Shown here piece by piece: positions 39,072 to 47,301 of a stretch of 64,000 nucleotides of DNA (positions are counted from its first letter, which is position 1; every line of letters begins with the position of its first letter). Below the pieces are notes generated by a model. That model saw only the letters and a list, made by a program, of their open reading frames with translations. It did no database searches and was not told where the DNA came from. A program made the position numbers and the translations under genes. Source of the DNA: Burkholderiales bacterium (GTDB taxonomy: Bacteria > Pseudomonadota > Gammaproteobacteria > Burkholderiales > Burkholderiaceae_E); assembly GCA_026399875.1 (NCBI GenBank), contig JAPLQF010000006.1, positions 135,549-199,548 of the forward strand. Direction: 5' to 3'.

Positions 39072-40394
39072 TCAGCCCGGAAAGAAGCGGTTGGCCGGCC
39101 GTGGCAGCCCGAGGTTTTCGCGCAGCGTGGCGCCTTCGTACTCGGTGCGGAAAAGGCCGCGACGCTGCAACTCCGGTACGACCCGATCGACCATGTCATC
39201 CAGGCCCGCCGGCAGGTAGGGAAACAGGATGTTGAAACCGTCACTGCCGTCTTCCTCGATCCAGGCCTGCATCTCATCGGCGATGCTGGCCGGCGTGCCG
39301 ACAAAGGCCAGCCCGGCATAGCCGCCCAGCCGCTGGGCCAGTTGCCGGACGGTAAGGTTTTCACGGCGCGCCAGGGCAATCGTTCGCTCGCGCCCGCTCT
39401 TGCTGGCATTGGTCTCGGGGATGTCATCGGGCAGCGGCGCATCCGGGTCGAAAGCCGAGGCATCGTGGCCGAGCGCGATCGACAGCGAAGCAATCGCGCT
39501 GTCGTAGTGCACCAGACTGTCGAGCAGCAGGCGCTTGTCGCGCGCTTCCTCGATCGTGTCGCCGACCACCACCAATGCACCTGGCAGGATTTTCAGATGC
39601 TCGCGCGACCGCCCGATCGCATCCATGCGCGACTTCACGTCCTGATAGAAAGCCTTGCCCGCGGCGAGCGTGGCCTGCGCGGTAAAGACCACCTCGGCGG
39701 TTTCGGCGGCGAGCTGCTTGCCCGCTTCTGACGCGCCTGCCTGCACGATCACCGGCCAGCCCTGCACCGGACGGGCCACATTGAGCGGACCGCGCACCGA
39801 AAAAAACTCACCCCTGTGATCGAGCACATGCATTTTCTCGGGGTCGAAAAAAAGCCCGGTCTTCACGTCGCGCGTAAAAGCATCATCGGCAAAGGAGTCC
39901 CACAGCCCGGTCACCACATCGACGAACTCGCGTGCCCGACGATAACGCTCGCCGTGTTCGAGATGATCTTCCCGGCCGAAGTTGAGCGCGGCATCCGGGT
40001 TGGACGTGGTCACCACATTCCAGCCGGCCCGCCCGCCGCTCAGGTGATCGAGCGATGCAAACTTGCGCGCGAGGATGTAAGGCTCTTCGAAGGTGGTCGA
40101 GGCGGTGGCCACCAGTCCGATGTGCTTCGTGAGGACCGCCAGCGCCGGCAGCAGGGTCAGCGGATCAAAGGACGTGACGGTATGGCTGCGCTTGAGTGCC
40201 TCGATCGGCATGTTGAGCACGGCCAGATGATCAGCCATGAAAAACGCATCGAATCGGCCGGCTTCAAGTTTCTGCGTAAACCTGGCGAGATGCTCGAAGT
40301 TGAAATTGGCATCGGGCAGCCCGCCGGGATAACGCCAGCCGCCGGTGTGAATCGTGGTCGGCCGCATGAAGGCGCCGAGTCTCATTTTGCGCAT
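39072..40394 (-). CDS. LLM class flavin-dependent monooxygenase (NtaA/SnaA/DszA type)
   Basis: A 440-residue bacterial luciferase-like monooxygenase of the nitrilotriacetate/pristinamycin/DBT family. Typical segments: LGAFMRPTTIHTGGWRYPG, FDAFFMADHLA, SGGRAGWNVVTTSNPDAALNFG, and QAGASEAGKQLAAETAEVVFTAQ. These enzymes use FMNH2 from a separate reductase to oxidise a substrate; no flavin reductase gene is adjacent. ATG 40394 has a ribosome-binding site (GGAGA). It lies between M20 hydrolase (70 bp upstream) and thiolase (98 bp downstream) genes, so oxidation of a nitrogen- or sulfur-containing substrate is conceivable. Confidence 0.9.
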   Translation of the reverse strand: MRKMRLGAFMRPTTIHTGGWRYPGGLPDANFNFEHLARFTQKLEAGRFDAFFMADHLAVLNMPIEALKRSHTVTSFDPLTLLPALAVLTKHIGLVATASTTFEEPYILARKFASLDHLSGGRAGWNVVTTSNPDAALNFGREDHLEHGERYRRAREFVDVVTGLWDSFADDAFTRDVKTGLFFDPEKMHVLDHRGEFFSVRGPLNVARPVQGWPVIVQAGASEAGKQLAAETAEVVFTAQATLAAGKAFYQDVKSRMDAIGRSREHLKILPGALVVVGDTIEEARDKRLLLDSLVHYDSAIASLSIALGHDASAFDPDAPLPDDIPETNASKSGRERTIALARRENLTVRQLAQRLGGYAGLAFVGTPASIADEMQAWIEEDGSDGFNILFPYLPAGLDDMVDRVVPELQRRGLFRTEYEGATLRENLGLPRPANRFFPG

Positions 40395-40464
40395 GGTGTC
40401 GGTCTCCGGACAGACTCGGTGATCGGGCTGAACCTCGGATGAAGCTGCGCTGATCGCGCAGCGC

Positions 40465-41634
40465 TCAGCCCAATGCGAGCTTGCGCTCGACCGCCCGCGA
40501 AAAGAAGGCGCTGCCCAGTGGAATCGCCTGATCATTGAAATCGTAGGCCGGGTTATGCACCTCGCAATCACCGTCACCGTCACCATTGCCGATGTTCACG
40601 AAACAGCCCGGCACGCGATCGAGCATGAAAGAAAAATCTTCCGAGGCCATGATGAGTGGCGGGTTGCGATCGACCTTGTCGGCACCGACCAGCTCGGCGC
40701 AGACCGAGGCCGCGAAGTCGGCCTCGTTGGTGTCATTGACGGTTGGCGCAAAGTTCACGCGAAAGTCCACGGTCGCGGTAGCACCCATCGACTCGGCAAC
40801 CCCACTGGCAATGCGACGCATATTGCGCTCGACCATCGCCATCACGTCCCTGGAGAAGGCCCGTACCGTGCCCGACAGGCGCGCGGTTTGCGGAATCACG
40901 TTGTAGGCATCGCCGGCATGAAACTGCGTCACCGACACCACCGCGGTATCGACCGGGCGCACATTGCGCGACACGATGGTCTGCAGGGTCGAGGCGATCT
41001 GCACGCCCACCATCAGCGAATCGATGCCGGCCTCGGGGCGCGCACCATGCGAACCAACGCCGGTGATGTCGATATCAAAAAAGGCACCACCCGCCATCAT
41101 CGCGCCCGAGCGCACGCAGAACTGCCCGATCGGCAATTTGGGCCGGTTGTGCATACCGAAGACCCAGTCACACGGAAAACGCGTGAACAGGCCATCGTCG
41201 ATCATCGCCTTCGCCCCGCCCAGTCCCTCTTCGGCCGGCTGGAAGATGAAGTGGACCGTGCCGTCGAAATTGCGCGTGGCTGCCAGATAGCGAGCGGCGC
41301 CAAGCAGCATGGTGGTGTGGCCATCATGACCGCAGGCATGCATGCGACCGGCATGCTGCGAACGATGATCGAAGGTGTTGGTCTCCTGGATCGGCAGGGC
41401 ATCCATGTCGGCGCGAAGGCCAATCGATCGGGACGAGGAACCGGCCTTCAGGACGCCGACAACACCGGTTTTTCCCACACCGCGATGCACCTCGATGCCA
41501 TAGCTTTCAAGCGCCTGCGCAACACGCTCGGCAGTCCGGGACTCATCGAAGCCAAGCTCGGGATGGGCATGAATGTCACGCCGAAAGGCGGTCAGTTCGT
41601 CATGAAAGAGGGCGATGCGGTCGATGGCAGACAT
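40465..41634 (-). CDS. M20 family amidohydrolase (hippurate hydrolase-like)
   Basis: A 389-residue M20D metallohydrolase. Metal-binding and catalytic segments are visible: RRDIHAHPELGFDE, LRADMDALPI, MHACGHDGHTTMLLGAA, PAEEGLGGAKAMIDDGLF and SEDFSFML. Family members hydrolyse N-acyl amino acids such as hippurate. A short Gly-Asp repeat (GNGDGDGD) lies near the C-terminal metal region, coded by tandem repeats around 40566-40584, where relatives usually have only GNG. It is the first gene of the seven-gene minus run and is divergent from the DsbA-like gene across 134 bp. Confidence 0.92.
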   Translation of the reverse strand: MSAIDRIALFHDELTAFRRDIHAHPELGFDESRTAERVAQALESYGIEVHRGVGKTGVVGVLKAGSSSRSIGLRADMDALPIQETNTFDHRSQHAGRMHACGHDGHTTMLLGAARYLAATRNFDGTVHFIFQPAEEGLGGAKAMIDDGLFTRFPCDWVFGMHNRPKLPIGQFCVRSGAMMAGGAFFDIDITGVGSHGARPEAGIDSLMVGVQIASTLQTIVSRNVRPVDTAVVSVTQFHAGDAYNVIPQTARLSGTVRAFSRDVMAMVERNMRRIASGVAESMGATATVDFRVNFAPTVNDTNEADFAASVCAELVGADKVDRNPPLIMASEDFSFMLDRVPGCFVNIGNGDGDGDCEVHNPAYDFNDQAIPLGSAFFSRAVERKLALG

Positions 41635-41768
41635 CAGGAGCTCCTGCAGGGAAGATCAAGTGATCGCGCATCATCGCTCATGTCGACGCCTGTCCGGGCA
41701 CAGCCAGCAGCAACTCGCCGCTTGCAACCGCTTCAAGGCTGCCATGTCGGGGTGTACGATCGGATGTC

Positions 41769-42464
41769 ATGAGCAAGCCCCACCCTTCCGATCCATCTGT
41801 GCCGGCATCTGCCAGCCTGTCGGCCGCAGCGCCACTGAGCCTGATCGTCTACACCGACTACAAGAGCCCCTACGCCTTCGTGGCCGATGCCGCCATCCGG
41901 GCCATCGCCCTGCAATACCCGGTGCATCTCGACTGGCGACCCTACACGCTGCGCATCGAGGAGTTCATGGGCACTGTCGAGGCGCGTACCGTGCACAACT
42001 GGCGCAAGGTCCGTTATGGCTACATGGACGCCCGACGCATGGCCAACCGTCAGGGCCTGATCATGAAAGGACCGCGACGCATCTATCGCGGCGAGCTCTC
42101 GAGCACCGGCTTGCTGTTCGCTCAGGATCACGGATTTTTCGAGGCGTATCACGCGTCCACCTTCGAACGCTTCTGGCGGCACGACCTCGATATCGATTCT
42201 CTTGAGGAGATGAGCCGCCACATCGATGCGCTGGGTGCATCAGGCGCCGACTTTGTCCGCTTTGCGCAGGGCGAAGGTGGCGCGCGCGAACGGCGCCTCG
42301 TGGGCGAGGCCGAAGCGCTCGGCATCTTCGGTGTACCGATGATGATCTTCGATGATCAGCTCTACTGGGGCGGTGACCGGCTCGCAATGGTGCGCGAGGC
42401 GATCGAGCAGACCCTGAGCGCCGCCGGCGAGGCCCTGCGGCGCTTGAACAGCCGCCCCGCCTGA
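41769..42464 (+). CDS. DsbA-fold protein, 2-hydroxychromene-2-carboxylate isomerase-like
   Basis: A 231-residue thioredoxin/DsbA-fold protein without a signal peptide. The active-site CxxC is replaced: the N-terminal strand reads LIVYTDYKSPYAF, with the S-P-Y form seen in glutathione-dependent HCCA isomerases and other DsbA relatives. The end has EAEALGIFGVPMMIFDDQLYWGGDRL, also typical of that group. Such enzymes use glutathione to isomerise aromatic-pathway intermediates, but this one could be a general glutathione-dependent isomerase. It is a single plus-strand gene, divergent from the M20 hydrolase and convergent with the lactonase-like gene. Confidence 0.8.
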   Translation: MSKPHPSDPSVPASASLSAAAPLSLIVYTDYKSPYAFVADAAIRAIALQYPVHLDWRPYTLRIEEFMGTVEARTVHNWRKVRYGYMDARRMANRQGLIMKGPRRIYRGELSSTGLLFAQDHGFFEAYHASTFERFWRHDLDIDSLEEMSRHIDALGASGADFVRFAQGEGGARERRLVGEAEALGIFGVPMMIFDDQLYWGGDRLAMVREAIEQTLSAAGEALRRLNSRPA

Positions 42465-42480
42465 GGCGACACCCGGTCAC

Positions 42481-43242
42481 TCAGTCGTAAAACGCCACGC
42501 CCTTTTGCAGCCCCTGCCACTGCTGCTCGTCGTGGCCGAAGATCACGGTGGCACCTCGCTCGCCAATGCGCCGGATCTCGTCCATCGAGCGCGTTGCCGC
42601 ATTGTGGTCCCAGGTCTGACGCGGATGAACGCCCTGCTCGAGATTGGCACGCAGCGCGACCGCATCCGAGGTCAGCAGCACACTCCCGGTGCGATCGAGT
42701 GAGACCAGCGCGCAGCTCATGCCGGGCGTGTGCCCCGGCATCGGAAGCAGCACGATGCGCCCGTCGTTGAACAGATCGCGTTCGCCCTCGAAGGTGTCGA
42801 AGGGCATCGGCTGATCCCAGTCGATCGGCATCATGCCGATCTTCGGGCCGAGTTCGGCGCGGGCGGTCTCGAGCTCGCGGGCATGGCAGACCACAGTGGC
42901 CTTCGTGAAAAACGCATTGCAGCCGCAGTGGTCGGTATGCAGATGCGAATTGACAACCAGATCGATGTCGAGCGGCCCGAGCCCGAGCAGTGCCAGTTCA
43001 TCGATCACGTTGTCGCGCGGCCCCTGCAGAGGCACCAGCACCTTTGACTTGTCGCCCCAGCGCGGCAGCGGATCGATCGCGATGTCGGGATGGCAGCCGG
43101 TATCGAAGAGCACATTGCCCTGCGGATGACGCAGCAGATGACAGATCACCGGCAGATCGATGGTTTCATCACGCGCGGCATCGGGAAAGTAAACGCCTTT
43201 GCGCATTCGCAGTCGGCCACCGGACAGCACATGCCATTTCAT
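42481..43242 (-). CDS. N-acyl-homoserine-lactonase-like MBL-fold hydrolase
   Basis: A 253-residue metallo-beta-lactamase-fold hydrolase. The zinc motif is HLHTDH (NSHLHTDHCGCN), followed by GHTPGMSCALV and the second metal ligands in SDAV and FGHDEQQW. It resembles AHL lactonases of the AttM/AiiA group in length and motif layout, but other lactones or esters are possible substrates. The start ATG at 43242 has a strong ribosome-binding site (GGGAGGGG) and overlaps the MFS stop by 4 bp, so the two are translationally coupled. The open frame continues upstream through the MFS gene only as a shadow. Confidence 0.85.
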   Translation of the reverse strand: MKWHVLSGGRLRMRKGVYFPDAARDETIDLPVICHLLRHPQGNVLFDTGCHPDIAIDPLPRWGDKSKVLVPLQGPRDNVIDELALLGLGPLDIDLVVNSHLHTDHCGCNAFFTKATVVCHARELETARAELGPKIGMMPIDWDQPMPFDTFEGERDLFNDGRIVLLPMPGHTPGMSCALVSLDRTGSVLLTSDAVALRANLEQGVHPRQTWDHNAATRSMDEIRRIGERGATVIFGHDEQQWQGLQKGVAFYD

Positions 43243-44453
43243 CGTGTCCCCTCCCTGTTGCGCGGCAGACTGGTCGCCAGCATCGCGCCGAGCAGATTGC
43301 CGACTGCCGCGATCATCATTGCGCTGTGATAGGCCTGCGTTCGGTCGAAAAGCCAGCCAGCCACCACCGGCAGGCTGACCGCGGCAACGCACCAGGCGAT
43401 ATAGAGCTGGCTGGCGACCCGACCAAACACATTCTTGTGCCAGTAGCGGGCAATCGCCCCGGCCGTCAGTCCGGAAACGAATCCGTAGCCCATGCCGATC
43501 AGCGTCATGGCCAGTACTGCTACCGCCGGCCCCGGAAACACCAGCAACAGCAGCGATCCCGCCAAGGCGATGAGATGGGCACCGCAGGCCACCCACGGCA
43601 CCTCGAAGCGATCGACCAGCCAACCACCACCGATTCGGGCGGCCGCGATCGCCCCGGTGATGAAAGTCGTGCCGCCCAGGGCAAAAGCGGTGGCCGCGCC
43701 ATAAGCCTGCAGGATGCCGGCCGACTGGCTCATTACCATCAGGCCCGCTGCGGCCGCCAGGAAAAACACGCCGAAAAGTCGCGCAAACAGGCTCCAGCGA
43801 CGATCTTCGCTGCCCTGTGCGTCGGCCTGACCGTCCTGCATGCGGATGTCGGCCAGGCGCAGCAGCAGCGCCGCCGCCAGGGTGGCCAGCGCGACCGTGA
43901 TTGCCAGTCCGACCAGCGTTGCCCGTAATCCGAACGCAGCGATCGACCAGCCGAAAATCGGCGCGCCGATCATCGCGCCCAGGGGATACAGGCTCACCAC
44001 ATAACCATTGGCCAGGCCGCTCATCGACTCGACGGTCTGGTTGAGGCCCTGCTGCATCATCACGAAGGCCACCCCGCCGCCCAGTCCGAAGAGCAGTCCG
44101 TAGCCCAGCATCAATTGCCCGATGCCGGTGGCGCTGGCCGCCACCAGCAGGCCGACTGCGCTGCACAGCCCAGCGCACAGCAACAGACCAACCGGTGCAA
44201 ACCGTCGGTAGAGCACTGGCCCGGCAAGCATGCCGAGCGTCAGACAGATCGAGGCCACCGAGAAAACCAGCGCCATCTGGGCGCGCCCGATACCGAGCAT
44301 CGTCTCCATCGGCTTGAGGAACACGCTGAAGGCGTAGATCGTTCCGAACGGCAGATTGAGGAGGGTGGCCGCCGCCATCGCGCAGGCACTGCGCTGCCTC
44401 GCCGTCAGGGCCGACTGGGCGGGTTGGGATTGGGAGGGGCGGGCGGCGGACAT
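43239..44453 (-). CDS. MFS transporter (OFA-like)
   Basis: A 404-residue major facilitator with 12 predicted membrane segments. The first helix reads LLNLPFGTIYAFSVFLKPM and a central one GYGLLFGLGGGVAFVMMQQGL, which resembles oxalate/formate or monocarboxylate-type MFS members. It overlaps the lactonase-like gene by 4 bp and begins 37 bp downstream of the third unknown protein of the J-domain operon. A likely role is uptake or export of the small acid or lactone handled by the neighbouring hydrolase. Substrate is not determinable. Confidence 0.85.
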   Translation of the reverse strand: MSAARPSQSQPAQSALTARQRSACAMAAATLLNLPFGTIYAFSVFLKPMETMLGIGRAQMALVFSVASICLTLGMLAGPVLYRRFAPVGLLLCAGLCSAVGLLVAASATGIGQLMLGYGLLFGLGGGVAFVMMQQGLNQTVESMSGLANGYVVSLYPLGAMIGAPIFGWSIAAFGLRATLVGLAITVALATLAAALLLRLADIRMQDGQADAQGSEDRRWSLFARLFGVFFLAAAAGLMVMSQSAGILQAYGAATAFALGGTTFITGAIAAARIGGGWLVDRFEVPWVACGAHLIALAGSLLLLVFPGPAVAVLAMTLIGMGYGFVSGLTAGAIARYWHKNVFGRVASQLYIAWCVAAVSLPVVAGWLFDRTQAYHSAMMIAAVGNLLGAMLATSLPRNREGTR

Positions 44454-44490
44454 GGTCAGTCGAAATCAAGCACGGGCCGCGATACCCCGC

Positions 44491-45711
44491 CTAAGCCCTG
44501 GCCGCCGGCTTCTTGCGCGGCGCCTGCATTGGCAGCCAGGTTGTCGCAAACGACTGGTAGTCGTCGCTGCTGGCATCCTCATGCAAGGTCGACTCGCGCT
44601 CGTCCCAGAAATCGTTCCAGAGCTCGAACAGCCCCGACTGATTCTGATGCGGTGCGTTGGCCTCGAGCCAGTCGGCAATGAGCCGATCGTCCGGGCGCTT
44701 CATGAGCACGGTATCGAGCAGGCGCTTTGCGGTTCGCTGGCTGAAGGGCGGCTTGTCGGTCAGACCGAGCACACCCTGCAGCATGATGACCAGCAGTCGC
44801 GCTTCATCGCTGGTGCCGCCGGTGAGCTTTTTCCAGTGGGAGGTGGTGCGATCGTCGTGATCATCGACATCGGCCAGCGCGTTTTCGGGCATCACCAGCA
44901 GTTCATGGAGCCGGTTGACCGACGGGTCGCCCGCGACCAGCACATGCAAAGGCGTTGCCGAATCGACAATCACCGCCTTGAGGGCCGGCGCACGTTCAGC
45001 CCAGACCGTCTCGACAATCGCGCGATACCGTTCTGGCAGGCCCTCGGGCGGCGCAGCAAGCTTGCGAGGTGCCTTGCGGATCGCTTCGATCAGTTTTTCC
45101 AGGCCCTGCTGATTCGCAATCCAGGTCGTTTTGCGCGTGTAGACCATGATCAGCAGCCCGGTCATGATGATCTGCTCGGGCTCGAAGTCGGTGTCGGGCG
45201 CCTCGCCCTGCAGGGCCTGCGAAATCGCGCCGGCGGCATCGCGCCGGCGGCGAACCCGCTCGGCGTCCTCGTACTGCTGCATGAAGTCGGCAAACGAATA
45301 CTGCGCCCAGGACGAGACCACCGCCTCTTCATATTGCTGTTTCTGTTCGGGGTCGATGTCCTCGAGCTCGATGCCGTCGCGGATCGCCAGAATCCGCTTG
45401 ATGTCATTCGAGGCGCCACGGGTGTGAAAGAGCAGCCCGTTATCGGCAATCGAGCGGGCCGCGAGCCGGATGTCTCCCTGGCTGATCTTCTCGAGATGCA
45501 GATTGACCAGCCCGAGCATGCTGCGCATCGCGCGCTCGAGATCGGCCCTCAGGTTTTCGGAGCCAAGAACGCTGGCGATCTTGCGGATCGCACGCGTACC
45601 TTCGCGCGATATCGCCTCCTGATTTTCGGGAGTGATGATGCCCGAGCCGATGCCGTGCAGCCAGGCGCGTTCAAAGAGTGATCGTGAATCCCGATGTGCG
45701 ACCCAGTTCAC
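44491..45711 (-). CDS. Unrecognised 406-residue protein, last gene of J-domain operon
   Basis: No family recognised. The protein is soluble, almost entirely helical and without a signal peptide or membrane segment. Notable pieces: an Arg/Lys-rich segment RVRRRRDAAG near residue 155, a hydrophobic helix QIIMTGLLIMVYTRKTTW, an acidic loop LADVDDHDDRTT, and a basic C-terminal tail RKKPAARA. It overlaps the upstream 240-residue gene by 4 bp (ATGA), so it is translationally coupled and is probably in a complex or pathway with it. An ATPase P-loop or nuclease motif is not apparent. A substrate-binding or scaffold role beside the J-protein is inference. Confidence 0.75.
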   Translation of the reverse strand: MNWVAHRDSRSLFERAWLHGIGSGIITPENQEAISREGTRAIRKIASVLGSENLRADLERAMRSMLGLVNLHLEKISQGDIRLAARSIADNGLLFHTRGASNDIKRILAIRDGIELEDIDPEQKQQYEEAVVSSWAQYSFADFMQQYEDAERVRRRRDAAGAISQALQGEAPDTDFEPEQIIMTGLLIMVYTRKTTWIANQQGLEKLIEAIRKAPRKLAAPPEGLPERYRAIVETVWAERAPALKAVIVDSATPLHVLVAGDPSVNRLHELLVMPENALADVDDHDDRTTSHWKKLTGGTSDEARLLVIMLQGVLGLTDKPPFSQRTAKRLLDTVLMKRPDDRLIADWLEANAPHQNQSGLFELWNDFWDERESTLHEDASSDDYQSFATTWLPMQAPRKKPAARA

Positions 45712-46430
45712 AGCACATCATCCTCATCGTCGTCCTCGTCGAGTGCCTTAGCCTGCGCCGACTTGGGTGGCGCGAGAGGCACCTCCAGCGAGCGCAGATG
45801 CCGCATTCGCAGCACCTCGAGGACTTCGCGAAAAATTTCGTAGTGTTCGCAGCGCAGCCGCCAGGACAGCTCGCGCCAATCCTGATCCTGCACCTCGCGC
45901 AGCGCGACAATCTCTCCGCGCTGGTAGTCGCCGGGATCACCGAGGTCGAGATCGGCATTCGAGGTCGGAATGCCCGCCGATTCGTCGCCCTCGAGCTGGG
46001 AATAGGTGCCATTGCGAAAGAAGTACTCCACCTCTTCATGGCGCTCGGAAAAATAGTCGGCGAGCGCGCTCACGCCATCGGCGGTGCTGCCCAGCGATTC
46101 GATGAATTCATCGGTGCGGTCTTCGTCGGCAAAGACCACCGAATTGATCATGCCCTTGAGCGACTCGTGGTTGCGCTCACGATATTCGCGCTCCAGCACC
46201 ACTGCGGCCAGAAACGCCTTGGGCGAGATCAGTTCGCTGATGATCGAACTGCGCGAACTGTCATGCTCGCGCAGGATGGCCACCACGTCGCGCGAGGGCA
46301 TCTCATCGATCACCCTGGCCAGCGCGTAATCGCCCTCGGCATCGGCGACCGTCGCCAGTGCGCGTTCAGCACTGTCGATGTTGCCCTCGTAGACCAGACT
46401 CGACACCGTGCTGACGATCGCATGCGTCAT
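45708..46430 (-). CDS. Unrecognised 240-residue protein, third gene of J-domain operon
   Basis: No family recognised. Helical and acidic, with no signal or membrane segment. The N-terminal part has a repeated helix-hairpin look (ARVIDEMPSRDVVAILREHD) that faintly recalls MgtE N-domains, though I do not claim homology. The middle has a conserved-looking RRELSW-like region (QDWRELSWRLRCEHYEIFREV). The C-terminus is an Asp/Glu tail (LDEDDDEDDVL). It overlaps both neighbours by 4 bp. The mixture of acidic tail here and basic tail on the next protein suggests that they bind each other, which is inference only. Confidence 0.75.
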   Translation of the reverse strand: MTHAIVSTVSSLVYEGNIDSAERALATVADAEGDYALARVIDEMPSRDVVAILREHDSSRSSIISELISPKAFLAAVVLEREYRERNHESLKGMINSVVFADEDRTDEFIESLGSTADGVSALADYFSERHEEVEYFFRNGTYSQLEGDESAGIPTSNADLDLGDPGDYQRGEIVALREVQDQDWRELSWRLRCEHYEIFREVLEVLRMRHLRSLEVPLAPPKSAQAKALDEDDDEDDVL

Positions 46431-46939
46431 TCGCTGCTCCTGCGGTCAAAGCCCTGTTGCTCGAGATAATCCTCGCTCAACTGGTCGTCATCCCCGTCTT
46501 CGCGATCATCGCCGTCATCGGCAGCCTGCTCGCTGCGCGGCCCGAGGCGCCGCGACAGCGCAAATTCCAGCGCCACGACGGTAGCCAGAAAATCCTCGCC
46601 AGACGCATTCGCCAGCACGGTCATGACCAGCGGCTGCGCCCACGCTGCCACCGTCACCGCCGATGCCACCTCCTGCCAGGGCGGAAATTCACCCGGCGAC
46701 TGAGTGAGCAGATCGGCAACCGCCTGATGGCCGCCCGGCGGAAATTCGAAGGCACTGTGAAAGACCGGTGCCACCAGCACCGGATCGAAACCCATCAGTG
46801 GCAGGAGTGCCTTCAGCTGACTGCGCTTGTCCTTGAGCCTTGCCTGCAGGACATCGCGACCATCCGAATCGAAGCGAAGATCATCGAGATCGGCGCGATA
46901 GCTTTCGTCGAGCTCATAAAAATAGTCGGAAAGGCTCAT
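46427..46939 (-). CDS. Unrecognised 170-residue protein, second gene of J-domain operon
   Basis: No family recognised. It begins MSLSDYFYELDESYRADLDDL, has a Pro-rich middle (FHSAFEFPPGGH, SPGEFPPWQEV), a helical hydrophobic part (LVMTVLANASGEDFLATVVALEFALSRRLG lies in about residues 104-133), and an acidic low-complexity tail near DDGDDREDGDDD. No signal peptide. It overlaps the J-domain gene stop by 4 bp and the following gene by 4 bp. It is small and acidic like a client-binding or adapter protein, but that is a guess. Confidence 0.75.
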   Translation of the reverse strand: MSLSDYFYELDESYRADLDDLRFDSDGRDVLQARLKDKRSQLKALLPLMGFDPVLVAPVFHSAFEFPPGGHQAVADLLTQSPGEFPPWQEVASAVTVAAWAQPLVMTVLANASGEDFLATVVALEFALSRRLGPRSEQAADDGDDREDGDDDQLSEDYLEQQGFDRRSSE

Positions 46940-47223
46940 CGGATCTGCTCGAGATAGGTCTGGAACATGGCGCGCGCCGTCTCGAGCGGATTCTCGAGGA
47001 GATGCTTGCGTCGCTTCTGGTCGTGCGCCCGGCGCCGGTCCTCGTCGATCAGCAGTTCATAAGCCTGCTGAGCTTCGCGAAACCGCGCCGCGGCATCGGC
47101 ATCCGGGTTACGGTCCGGGTGAAAAAAAGACGCCTTCTTGCGAAAGGCGAGCTTGATATCAGCCGTGCTGGCACTCGATGGAACACCGAGGATATCGTAT
47201 GGATCGCTGCTTGATTCGAGCAT
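46936..47223 (-). CDS. Minimal J-domain protein (class C), first gene of operon
   Basis: A 95-residue J-domain protein. It has the invariant His-Pro-Asp of helix II/III at residues 35-37 (FFHPDRNP), preceded by DPYDILGVPSSASTADIKLAFRKKA and followed by FREAQQAYELLIDEDRRRAHD. There is no Gly/Phe region, zinc finger or client-binding C-terminal domain, so it is a class C protein that should only stimulate an Hsp70 (DnaK) and hand it a specific client. The ATG at 47223 has GAGG upstream. The next three genes follow with 4-bp overlaps, so they are candidate clients or partners. Upstream is a RIO kinase, 78 bp away. Confidence 0.9.
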   Translation of the reverse strand: MLESSSDPYDILGVPSSASTADIKLAFRKKASFFHPDRNPDADAAARFREAQQAYELLIDEDRRRAHDQKRRKHLLENPLETARAMFQTYLEQIR

Positions 47224-47226
47224 GGG

Positions 47227-47257
47227 GTTGCCTCGATGAAAGGGAGTTGCCTCGATG
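47227..47257 (-). repeat. Duplicated 12-bp unit containing the J-gene ribosome-binding site
   Basis: On the minus strand CATCGAGGCAAC occurs at 47257-47246 and again at 47238-47227, 19 bp apart. The copy nearer the gene supplies the GAGG ribosome-binding site, three bases before the ATG region. It may have arisen by local duplication and offers two ribosome-binding sites; no other copy was noticed. Confidence 0.55.
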
Positions 47258-47301
47258 TCAATCAGGCTGGCGCACTGCACCAGGGATGTCGAGCGTCATT
47301 C

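Noticed and set aside
43243-44469. An upstream extension of the lactonase frame through the MFS gene giving 662 residues
   Set aside because: It lies in a shadow frame of a clear MFS transporter, and the lactonase has a strong ribosome-binding site at 43242.
47256-47261. A perfect TTGACA on the minus strand as -35 of the J-operon
   Set aside because: No reasonable -10 hexamer follows at 16-18 bp, and the region overlaps the ribosome-binding site.
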